Below, piece by piece: positions 33,952 through 42,294 of a stretch of DNA of 64,000 bases. The position numbers were made by a program, and so were the translations under genes. Below the pieces are notes generated by a model. That model had not been told where the DNA came from and searched no databases. It saw only the letters and a program-made list of their open reading frames with translations. The DNA is taken from assembly GCA_964398315.1 (NCBI GenBank), contig CAYNMV010000008.1, positions 1 through 64,000 on the forward strand, written 5' to 3'. Numbering within the stretch: position 1 is the stretch's first letter; each line of letters opens with the position of its first letter. Source of the stretch: JADLCB01 sp964398315. Lineage in GTDB: Bacteria; Planctomycetota; Phycisphaerae; Tepidisphaerales; Tepidisphaeraceae.

Positions 33952-36900
33952 TCATCGGCTCACCTTCTCGTTGTCACTCGGCGGGCCGACCGGCCAGTCT
34001 GTCAGGGATGGGATCGGCCGATCGAACCGAAGAATCAGGAACAGTTTGCCCGGCGTACCACGGCCATCAGGCATGGGTACCGGGCAGGCCACGATCCACG
34101 CCCGGCCATCGTCCGCCGCGTTCTGGCCCGGGATGACCTTGTTGAGCGGACGTGCCTGGTAGGTCGGATCCTGAAGCAACTGCAGTGCCCACCAGGGGCT
34201 GGTACCGAGAGGCACGCGGTGTGGGTTCTGGGCGCCAACCGTCAACAGGAGTTGTGGCGGCGCGGCCAGGGCCGAAATCCGACCGCCGAGCGTCATATCG
34301 TTGATCGGCACCACGGCTGAGCGTCCCCCTGCCTCGTGACCGGACGCATCGGCCAGTTGTACATTCACAAACTGATCGGACACAGGACGCACATCCGCCT
34401 TGGCCCGCAGGGTCGTGATCGTCTGCTCGCCGGCCAACTCCACTGAGAGGTTCATCTCCGGCTGCCCCCTGGGTGCCAAGGCGGTGATGACGCCGCGCAG
34501 TTGCCCCAGCCACGCGGCTTCCGCCGGTGTCGCCGCCGGTCCATGGACCAGCGCGGCCAGCAGCGGCACAGTCTGCGCCAGTGCTTCGCTGTTGCCCGGC
34601 CAGAGGTCACCCATCGCTTTGCGCGCTGCGGCCAGTTCCTGAGCCGCGCGCTCGGCAGTAATCACCTGCTTCCCGGACCGGGTGGGATCCCAGCGGGCCA
34701 GCGGGAATCGCCGCCCAACCTCGCGCAAACCCGCCAGGATTTTCTGCCGGCTTGGCTCAAATTCGGCCGTGAGCTGGCGCACCAGTTCGGTGTTCAGCCG
34801 CAGCCAGTATGTCGAAGCAAATCCATGAGATTCCTGTGCCGACAGCCAGGTTAATGCCGTCAACGCTGGATCATCCACGGAGCTGCTCAGCAGCGCGGCC
34901 CGGGCGGCCGAGGCCTGTTCATGTTCGGCCAGAGTGCGCCAGAGTTTGGCCATCGCCCCGGTACGCTCGGCCAATACTGCCGCAGTTGCCTGCCGCTCAT
35001 TATGGCTCTGGAGAAACGCCTGGATCTGGTCAATCGCCGCCAGGTCTTCCGGCTGGTACAATCCCTTGGGCGCGGTACGGATTACTTGAAGCGCCTCCTG
35101 CCCCACCGCTGTCACTTGTGTCACTGCGGCATTCACGGCGGCTGCATCGAGGGCCTGCAGTTGCGGCCGTGCGGTCTGCCACGAATCGACAGTCGGCAGC
35201 GATGCCACCCATACCGCCTGCGTCCAAAAGTCGTAGTAAGCCCGTACCTGCGCCCGTGCGGCCCGGTCTCCTGTCTGGCGCAGCCGGTCGACACGGGCTG
35301 CATCAAACAGCAGTGATGAATCGCCCGCGTAACGTCGAGCAACCGCCTCCCAGGCGCTCATAGCAAGTTGATTGGCCAGCGGATCATACTGCGGCTGGAT
35401 CTTCACGCTTGCCAGTGGCAATGCGGCACGCTCTGCTTCGACAGCAGCGCGTGAGCGCTGATCGGTCAGGCGATGCGGTGCCTGCCAGCCCTCGGCGGCC
35501 TCCGCCAGGCCGTTTTCCCAGATGCGACTCAGGGCGGCAGCGCGGGCAAACTCGAGGGCTGCAGCGGCTGCCGATGCACCAGCGCGAGAGACTTCGCTGC
35601 CATCACCGAAAGTGCGGGCGAGCGGTTCGGAGAGGATGTAGGTCTGGTCTGCCGTAGTGGCCGCCGGCACGATTTCTACAAAATGGCGGACCGTGACCTG
35701 TCCCGCCTGCTCCAGCAGTTGTCTGACCTGCCCGTATCCTTCCAGCCGGGTGCGGTAGAGCCACGCAACAGGTGGTGATGCGGCTTGCGTGTCGGTCCTG
35801 GCAGGCAAGGAAGGACGTGAACCAGCAAGATAGTTGGTGTCATATACGTCCAAGGGGACCCCATCGGCAGCGCGCTGCAACAGTGTTACCAGGCCGGCCA
35901 TCTGCTGGTTCCAGTCCTGCTGATAACGTGCAACCGTGTCCTCAAGGGGTGAACCGACTGCCAGTCGCTGCAGTTCGGGATACGCCTCGGCCGCGGCCCG
36001 AGCGCTGGCCAGGAGCTGGTCACAGTAAGGCCGGAGCCCACTGGTGGCCAGGTGTTTTTCCACAGGCGAGGCCTGCAGTGCCGCCGCTGCCGTCTGCATC
36101 GCCTCGAGCTGACGCCCCCACTCGGTGACGAACGCGCCAAATCCATCATGGGTGCGCGGGAAGGAGGGGTGAGGCGAGGCAGTCAGTGCCTGTAATGCGG
36201 ATTCGCTCCGGCGCAGTTCAGCCAGAGTGGCAATATAGGCGCGCACCTCATTGATCTGTTTGCGCGCTTCCTTGAGCTGATACTGGTGGTAACCATCAAT
36301 CGCTCGAGCGACCAGGTCGCCGCCCATGCGGTCATCGATTTCGGGAATGCTTGAGCTGCCGTAGAAGCGGGCATAGGAGCGTTCCCATGCCTGCCGGGTT
36401 GGCTCATCCAGTTCGCCCTGTCGAACCAGATACGCCACCAGCTCTGAAGCACTGGAGTGACCGGCCTCATGGGCACCGACTCCAGTGGATGTATTTGAAG
36501 CACGACTACGATCAGTCACCAGACGCGTGAGGCTGACCAGCGCGGTGATGTCCTCAGCCGTCCAGAGGTCAGTCTTGGCAGCGAGCTTGTGCCCCACCCG
36601 CTGCACAACCGGCATCAGCATTCCCTCGCGAAACAGTTTTTCGTGGCCGCGTTCACGGCGCCCCTGAAGATCGACGCCGATCAGCCGCGCGTGAGAAAAC
36701 GCCCAGAACTGCGTGGACATTTGCGACAGGTCGGCACTTTGCACGTGCCATTCCCTGAACGCCGCCAACTCCGGATCGGCAGCGCCGGCTGTAACCGGAA
36801 CGACGCGTCCCCAGTTGGGATCGCCTCCGTGGCGCTGATAATCGGTGGCCACCTCCTGCCAGAAGTCGCGGTGGATACCGATGTTGCGCTGTAGTTTGAG

Positions 36901-38289
36901 ATACCCGCCCACGGTTGCCAGCGCGATGAGCGCGGCTGTGGCTACGCCGGCTCCCATGATGATGCGTTGCCGCCGACGGATATACGCCGGCAAATCGGGA
37001 TTGAGCGGAACGCTGAGACCCTTCTCGCGGAAGATCTTATCGCCAAACAGATCACGCAGGAAAAAGCTGGTCTCTTCCTGTGGCTGGAGCACGGATGGCA
37101 GTCGGCCATCGGATCGCTTGAACAGGCGTTGCAGGTCCGGATCGAGTGCTGCGCCCTGGCGCAGGGCACTGGTGAAATAGATGCCACGGAGAAAAGGCGG
37201 CGGAGTAGGCGCTTCGGCTGGAAAGATCGCCTCCAGGTAAAGCCGCAGGCGATCACTGATCTGCAGCAGATTTTCCGGAAACGCGAAGAGCGTGTCGACC
37301 TGGTCAATGCGGCGATGGGAGTCGTGATCGACCACCGGCGGGTTACCCAGCAGCGCCAGTCTCCGCTCGCGCAGGCGCACTGCCACCTGGCGCATGTGTT
37401 CATCGAGCATCTCAGGACGGAACGGTTCCTCCCGCTTGGTTGGGTCCTCGGGATTGGACCAGCCGAAGATTTGGAACTGGCTCCGCGGATCGGAGGTATC
37501 GGAGAAGAACGGGCTGAACCCGGCGATCAGGTCCGACTTGGTTACCAGGACGTAAACGGGGAAGCGAATCTGCAGGGTCTGGCGAGCCAGATGGAACTGG
37601 CGGGCGATGTGGGCTGCCTTCTCCATCGTCTGATCGGCAGTGTCATTCAGCAGGTTCTCCGCGCTGAGTGCTAGGATCACACCATTGATCGGGCGGTAGT
37701 GACGATAACGGCGGATGCGTTTCAGAAACGAGATCCAGCGCGACTCAATCTCGTGGGCGCGCTGTGGATCGCGCCGGGCACTGTCATCAGCACCGAACAT
37801 GAGTGAACCGGCGGTGTCGATCAGGATGGCATTGGCCGGGAACCACCAGTCCATGTGCTTGGTCCCCTCCAGCCCCTGGTGCTTGTCGGTCAACTCTCGA
37901 CCATCGGGGCCCAGCGCCCAACTCAGCCTGCTGTGGCGCAGGGCGGCGGTCTTGCCGGTAGCTGGCTCGCCGACCAGCAAATACCATGGTTTGTCATGGA
38001 AATCGCGGATGAACCGGGCGCCCTCAGTCGCGCCGCGGCTGACCTTCATGCCCAGTTCTCGGGCGGCGATGTCGTTGCCATCCCGCAGTGTCTGATAGCG
38101 CTCGGCAAGCCACCCCCAGGCGGGCATGCTGAGCATACCGATCGAGACAACCCCCAGTCCAATTCCGATGATCAGCGCCTCGGGAACATGCCCCTGGCCC
38201 CACATGCGCACAGCGGCCAGAATACCCCCCAATAACAGCAGCACCGCCACACCAGGCACGATCCACTTGATCCACTTCCTCTCATCCAT
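33952..38289 (-). CDS. tssM: T6SS membrane complex protein TssM (IcmF)
   Basis: A 1445-residue protein, longer than usual proteobacterial TssM (about 1100-1200). It has two N-terminal membrane segments (residues 8-28 and 38-56), a cytoplasmic NTPase-like domain with an intact Walker A GEPATGKT (107-114) and a DTAG element, a third membrane segment (GAGVATAALIALATVGGYL, about residue 470), and a long periplasmic region with IcmF-related helices and a beta-rich C-terminus. TssM with TssL and a lipoprotein forms the envelope-spanning channel. The ATG at 38289 has AAGGGG upstream. The extra length is mostly in the Ala/Gln-rich periplasmic helices. Confidence 0.95.
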   Translation of the reverse strand: MDERKWIKWIVPGVAVLLLLGGILAAVRMWGQGHVPEALIIGIGLGVVSIGMLSMPAWGWLAERYQTLRDGNDIAARELGMKVSRGATEGARFIRDFHDKPWYLLVGEPATGKTAALRHSRLSWALGPDGRELTDKHQGLEGTKHMDWWFPANAILIDTAGSLMFGADDSARRDPQRAHEIESRWISFLKRIRRYRHYRPINGVILALSAENLLNDTADQTMEKAAHIARQFHLARQTLQIRFPVYVLVTKSDLIAGFSPFFSDTSDPRSQFQIFGWSNPEDPTKREEPFRPEMLDEHMRQVAVRLRERRLALLGNPPVVDHDSHRRIDQVDTLFAFPENLLQISDRLRLYLEAIFPAEAPTPPPFLRGIYFTSALRQGAALDPDLQRLFKRSDGRLPSVLQPQEETSFFLRDLFGDKIFREKGLSVPLNPDLPAYIRRRQRIIMGAGVATAALIALATVGGYLKLQRNIGIHRDFWQEVATDYQRHGGDPNWGRVVPVTAGAADPELAAFREWHVQSADLSQMSTQFWAFSHARLIGVDLQGRRERGHEKLFREGMLMPVVQRVGHKLAAKTDLWTAEDITALVSLTRLVTDRSRASNTSTGVGAHEAGHSSASELVAYLVRQGELDEPTRQAWERSYARFYGSSSIPEIDDRMGGDLVARAIDGYHQYQLKEARKQINEVRAYIATLAELRRSESALQALTASPHPSFPRTHDGFGAFVTEWGRQLEAMQTAAAALQASPVEKHLATSGLRPYCDQLLASARAAAEAYPELQRLAVGSPLEDTVARYQQDWNQQMAGLVTLLQRAADGVPLDVYDTNYLAGSRPSLPARTDTQAASPPVAWLYRTRLEGYGQVRQLLEQAGQVTVRHFVEIVPAATTADQTYILSEPLARTFGDGSEVSRAGASAAAAALEFARAAALSRIWENGLAEAAEGWQAPHRLTDQRSRAAVEAERAALPLASVKIQPQYDPLANQLAMSAWEAVARRYAGDSSLLFDAARVDRLRQTGDRAARAQVRAYYDFWTQAVWVASLPTVDSWQTARPQLQALDAAAVNAAVTQVTAVGQEALQVIRTAPKGLYQPEDLAAIDQIQAFLQSHNERQATAAVLAERTGAMAKLWRTLAEHEQASAARAALLSSSVDDPALTALTWLSAQESHGFASTYWLRLNTELVRQLTAEFEPSRQKILAGLREVGRRFPLARWDPTRSGKQVITAERAAQELAAARKAMGDLWPGNSEALAQTVPLLAALVHGPAATPAEAAWLGQLRGVITALAPRGQPEMNLSVELAGEQTITTLRAKADVRPVSDQFVNVQLADASGHEAGGRSAVVPINDMTLGGRISALAAPPQLLLTVGAQNPHRVPLGTSPWWALQLLQDPTYQARPLNKVIPGQNAADDGRAWIVACPVPMPDGRGTPGKLFLILRFDRPIPSLTDWPVGPPSDNEKVSR

Positions 38290-38469
38290 AGGACACCCCT
38301 TGATACGGCTAACGGTGAATGCGTCGTGCAATGACAGCGTTAAGACAGGATGTGGAGCCTGGACAACCGGCCAGACGAGCATAAGCCCTGTTCTTCATTG
38401 CCATCTCTGCCACCTCTACCGTTTTTCGCTTTGATATTTGCACCTCGCCACACACACCTGAGTTGCCGG

Positions 38470-39249
38470 CTACTGCAGGCGTTCTGATGTCGTCGCGGCC
38501 CGAGCCTGCACTGCCGTCGGCGACTGCACGGGGATGGCCGACGGCGAGGGTTCGAGATACGAATCAATGTAGTTGCTGACCTCGCGGGTCATCAGGCTGT
38601 ACACCACCAGGTTGATCATCAGCAGTGCCGCCAGTGACAGGCCGGTAAACATCACCGTCCGTCGCAGCAGTCGCCCCCCGTCAAACGGCTGGACGCTACG
38701 GAATATCCCCTGATACGCTTCGGGACAGAGCGGCTTGCGCGGATCGATACCGGCCACGCCTTCTACCCGGCTGCGCACGCGATTGAAGATCGGCTTGAGG
38801 TCTTCGGGACGGTCGTGATACGCCCCCTCGAAGCCGAGCGCCAGGCAGGTGAAGAAGATCTGCAGGCGCTCGTTGGCCGCCGGAGAGCGATCGGCTTCCG
38901 TTTCTTCCAGCAGACGGAAAAAGTCCTGGCCCGGCGCAGCCCATCCTTCTTCGCGGCTCATCAGCGACCACTGTTCCTTCCATGGGTGGCTGGAACTGGC
39001 AATGGTCATATCCAGAAAGAACAGCAGTGCGGGCCGGACCTTTTCGTACTGGTCTTCCAATGATGCCTGCACTGCCATTTCCGCCATCGTGCGGAACACA
39101 CGTTCGGCCTCGGCGCGCACGGCCGAGACATCCAGGGGCATATCCTCGGCCCGTGCCGCGCGATTCAGGCGGCAGGCGAACAGGAACAGCGGCTCACAAA
39201 TCTCTGAGAGTGTGGTCGCGTCGATAGATGCACCGGGGGTCAGGGTCAT
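38470..39249 (-). CDS. tssL: T6SS membrane complex protein TssL (DotU)
   Basis: A 259-residue DotU-family protein: a cytoplasmic helical domain with LSEICEPLFLFACRLN, ...YEKVRPALLFFLDMTIASSSHPW and FFTCLALGFEGAYHDRPEDL, then one C-terminal membrane segment (TGLSLAALLMINLVVYSLM). There is no C-terminal OmpA/peptidoglycan-binding domain, so it is the short form. The start overlaps the tssK stop by four bases, and the AGGAAGGTG ribosome binding site lies inside tssK. Confidence 0.95.
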   Translation of the reverse strand: MTLTPGASIDATTLSEICEPLFLFACRLNRAARAEDMPLDVSAVRAEAERVFRTMAEMAVQASLEDQYEKVRPALLFFLDMTIASSSHPWKEQWSLMSREEGWAAPGQDFFRLLEETEADRSPAANERLQIFFTCLALGFEGAYHDRPEDLKPIFNRVRSRVEGVAGIDPRKPLCPEAYQGIFRSVQPFDGGRLLRRTVMFTGLSLAALLMINLVVYSLMTREVSNYIDSYLEPSPSAIPVQSPTAVQARAATTSERLQ

Positions 39250-40655
39250 GATTCACCTTCCTGTGTCGTGAAGGTCATGTAGAGTGCCAGCTGGAAGTCG
39301 GAGGTGTCCCAGTCCTGCCACCACGCCGCCAGCGTGCGCTCTTCGCGCACACGATCCCAGGTGGCGCCGCTTTCCAGTCGGTTGATCTTGAAGAACTGCT
39401 GGTGGGCCGGAGCAACAACAGGCGGATACTCCCAGCTCAAGCGCAGGCCATAGTTCAACGGCGACGCAAAATCCTTGCGCGACGCCAATTTGAAGTGCGA
39501 TGCGTTCTGCACCAGTTCGCGCACGCGCTTGGGATCCTGCTGCTTGGAGCTGACCGCCAGATAGTACTCGCTGGGGCGGCTGAAATGCTTCTCGGTGAGC
39601 TGCGCCAGCCAGAAGCGCTGATCACGCACGAGATCCACTTTCTCATGGGTTGCCCCCTGGGCCGGCATGAGGTTGCGGATTTTCTTGCACACCTCATCAA
39701 ATGCCAGCAGCGGACGATCATGGTCATAAGGGGCCGCATCCAGCTCCGCGGTCTGGCGCGCATCGAGGGCAGCCAGATCAGCCAGCATCATTCGCAGGTC
39801 CAGATACATCTGCTCTGGAGTCGTCGCCGGGGCGGCATGCAGGTGCTGCAGTCGGGCAAAGTAGCGATTGTAGATCTGCAGGCGCAGGATCTTCTTGAAC
39901 ACCTCCCCGCGTACCGGCTCCACATCGTTGATCTGCGCCAGGCCTGACATCGACTCCAGCAGTTCCGCACGCCGTGGACGCAGATAATTGATCAGCGCCA
40001 GCACCATCTCGCGCAGGGCCGGCGAGCCGGTCATCAGCAGCGTGGCGGGCACGAAGCGCGTGTCCACGCGCGGAATACTGCGACGATCATCGCTGGCAGC
40101 GGGCACGATTCGCAGCAGGGGCAGCACATCCAGGCCGGTTGCATCCTCCCCTTCCACCAGCAATCTGGCATTGATCTTTCTAACGAGGACCGTGCGCGGA
40201 TTCAGGCCGGTGTTCTCATCAGCGCAGTCAATCGAGGCAATGCGGTACATGCGCGCGCTGCGCCAATCATCCTGGCTGTCACGCTCGAGTGTATTGGCCC
40301 CCTGGCTTAGCCAGCGGGGCACACCCAGGTAGACGATGAACGGCTCGGTGCGTTCGTTGAAGCGGGAGGCGATATCCTTCTCGGGCAGTTCGGCATTCTC
40401 AGGGAACCAGACTTCCACACCGCTTTTCATCACCACACGCAAGGTATCGAAGCGGATCTTCAGGTGATTAACCAGGTCCGGCTCGATGATGCGGGCGCGA
40501 ATCACACCGTAGGGATAGCTCATCAGCCGCCGCCGCTCGAGCTGAATCTGCTCCAGCCCCTGCCGCTGCAGGATCTGAATATGATGCGGTTCGAGGAACA
40601 GTCCCTCGTGCCAGTGAACCGGCAGGGGCGGGGCGGTTTCGTCGATCAGGGCCAT
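39246..40655 (-). CDS. tssK: T6SS baseplate protein TssK
   Basis: A 469-residue TssK (VasE/ImpJ family) with the family N-terminus PVHWHEGLFLEPHHIQ. TssK trimers link the baseplate to the TssLM membrane complex. The protein has normal length, and the neck and head regions can be followed through VYLGVPRW, LPLLRIVPA and the C-terminal WEYPPVVAPAHQQFFKI. GGGAG lies upstream of the ATG. The ATGA overlap with tssL shows tight coupling. Confidence 0.95.
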   Translation of the reverse strand: MALIDETAPPLPVHWHEGLFLEPHHIQILQRQGLEQIQLERRRLMSYPYGVIRARIIEPDLVNHLKIRFDTLRVVMKSGVEVWFPENAELPEKDIASRFNERTEPFIVYLGVPRWLSQGANTLERDSQDDWRSARMYRIASIDCADENTGLNPRTVLVRKINARLLVEGEDATGLDVLPLLRIVPAASDDRRSIPRVDTRFVPATLLMTGSPALREMVLALINYLRPRRAELLESMSGLAQINDVEPVRGEVFKKILRLQIYNRYFARLQHLHAAPATTPEQMYLDLRMMLADLAALDARQTAELDAAPYDHDRPLLAFDEVCKKIRNLMPAQGATHEKVDLVRDQRFWLAQLTEKHFSRPSEYYLAVSSKQQDPKRVRELVQNASHFKLASRKDFASPLNYGLRLSWEYPPVVAPAHQQFFKINRLESGATWDRVREERTLAAWWQDWDTSDFQLALYMTFTTQEGES

Positions 40656-40705
40656 GGATCGATCTCCCTTCGGGCCATACCAGCACTTGTTCTGTCAGTG
40701 ATGCG

Positions 40706-41578
40706 TCAGGCCTTGCTGGCACGTACAATCTTGTCGAGCGTTCCCTTGAGCTGGTCGGCGATCATCGTCTGGAACTGCACTCGATCGCGCCCTTCACACA
40801 ACTCAATGTAGCGCTGCCAGGCCTTGCGATGCTTGAACAGCCCGCGAGCAACGCGTTCGATCTGCTCGGGCGCCAGGCGATCGGCCAGATCTTCGGACAG
40901 GTTCTTGAACAGGGCGTGAATCTGGTGCAGCCGGCGAGCGGTCTTTTCCTTCAGTTCATCGAGTTCGGTTCGCGCAATCTGGCGGGCGGCATCCCGGTCT
41001 TCCAGAGTCAGCAGGCGGGCAGCCGCCTCAATGAGCTTGCGCTGGCCGAGCAGTTCAGCGCTGCGACCATTCTTTTGCCACACCTCACGTGTCAGCTTTT
41101 CGGACCATGCCGCCAGTTCCAGCAGCGCCCGCAGCACTTCCAGCACGCGCGCGGGATGGAGCTGCGCCTGAGCAGGCAGACCCATTATCTGCTTGATCTC
41201 GGCCGCCTGTGGATCAGGCATCTGCCCGGCCAGGTCATGGCTGCGCAGCAATTCCTGCACACGCCGCCGGTTCTCTTCGCTGGATTCGGACAGTTGCTGC
41301 AGCCGCCGCACCAGCTCCCCTGGATCATTCCATGCCCCCTTGGGCGGGGCCTCGGGATCCGGTGGCTGCTCGACGATGACCTCGCCCCAGGTGGGGAAGT
41401 GATCGCTGAGACTGTCCAGAAACGCTTCTCGCTCTTCCGAGACCATTCCCTGGGTCGCCTTGCCGATCTCGCGTGCCAGCACTTGGCGCCGCTCCGCCCG
41501 GGGCCGGTCAGCAACCTCACCCTGCAGGATCCGAAGCCAGTTGACGGTACGCGTGATTCTGCCGTTTCTCTCGGACAT
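40706..41578 (-). CDS. helical protein of unknown function in the T6SS locus
   Basis: A 290-residue soluble protein, nearly all helical, rich in Arg, Glu, Leu and Gln, with no signal peptide. Recognisable stretches are EREAFLDSLSDHFPTWGE and the C-terminal RGLFKHRKAWQRYIELCEG. I do not recognise a family. Its place between the lipoprotein and tssK, in the same direction, suggests a baseplate or envelope accessory role. It could be a lineage-specific TssK partner or a regulator; nothing in the sequence decides this. Confidence 0.7.
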   Translation of the reverse strand: MSERNGRITRTVNWLRILQGEVADRPRAERRQVLAREIGKATQGMVSEEREAFLDSLSDHFPTWGEVIVEQPPDPEAPPKGAWNDPGELVRRLQQLSESSEENRRRVQELLRSHDLAGQMPDPQAAEIKQIMGLPAQAQLHPARVLEVLRALLELAAWSEKLTREVWQKNGRSAELLGQRKLIEAAARLLTLEDRDAARQIARTELDELKEKTARRLHQIHALFKNLSEDLADRLAPEQIERVARGLFKHRKAWQRYIELCEGRDRVQFQTMIADQLKGTLDKIVRASKA

Positions 41579-41722
41579 CGCGGTTACTCCTGGGAAGATG
41601 GCAGGTTAGACCTTCCTGTATTGCGCGAGCAGGACGTAGGCGAATCACCTGCGCCTCCCTCAACCCTGCACCTCATCTCAGGGGCCATCAAATGGCCCGG
41701 TTCGACCTCGCGCTATGATCCG

Positions 41723-42238
41723 CTAACGCCTGCGCTCCTTCTGAGGGGTTACAACCTGCAGGCCGTCGGGGCGAACACGAATTCGAATCTCCTGTCCCGG
41801 CCAGTTTTCCTGGTCCAGCGGGAGGATCCGCCGCCTGGGATCGCCAGCACCTTCGATATCGGGCATGTTCTGCCGGGGATAGTTGCTCAGCACGAAGACA
41901 AATGCCGCTCCGGTCTCCTTCCACTCCTTCCAGATCGGATCATTCTTCGCCAGCACCACCTCAGGGCGATCCTTGCTCAATACCACTTCCTTCACGCCGC
42001 TACGCACAGTCTGCCCGCCCTGTTCCTCGCGGTTGAAATAGCGGTTGACTGACATCCTTGACCAGCGGTCATAGTCACTGCGGCTGACGCCAATGAATTC
42101 CACTGGTACCACCGGCACGGACTCCGCCTTGCGCAGGTTCTGGTCCAGTTCCACCGTGATCTCGTACGGCGGCGCTGCGCAGCCCACAGCTGACAGCAGC
42201 ACGCCCAACAACACCCACGACAGCGCTTTGATCCGCAT
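41723..42238 (-). CDS. lipoprotein in the TssJ position
   Basis: A 171-residue lipoprotein: signal peptide MRIKALSWVLLGVLLSAVGC, with Cys20 as lipidation site, then a beta-rich body (YEITVELDQNL, VPVVPVEFIGVS, QEIRIRVRPDGLQVV). TssJ is the outer-membrane lipoprotein that holds TssM; this protein has the right size, signal and neighbourhood but no residue-level similarity I can assert. AAGGAG precedes the ATG by eight bases. It could be a divergent or analogous TssJ. Confidence 0.65.
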   Translation of the reverse strand: MRIKALSWVLLGVLLSAVGCAAPPYEITVELDQNLRKAESVPVVPVEFIGVSRSDYDRWSRMSVNRYFNREEQGGQTVRSGVKEVVLSKDRPEVVLAKNDPIWKEWKETGAAFVFVLSNYPRQNMPDIEGAGDPRRRILPLDQENWPGQEIRIRVRPDGLQVVTPQKERRR

Positions 42239-42294
42239 AGCGATGCTCCTTTGACAAGACACCACACACCAACGTCCCTTTACGCAGGACTCGT

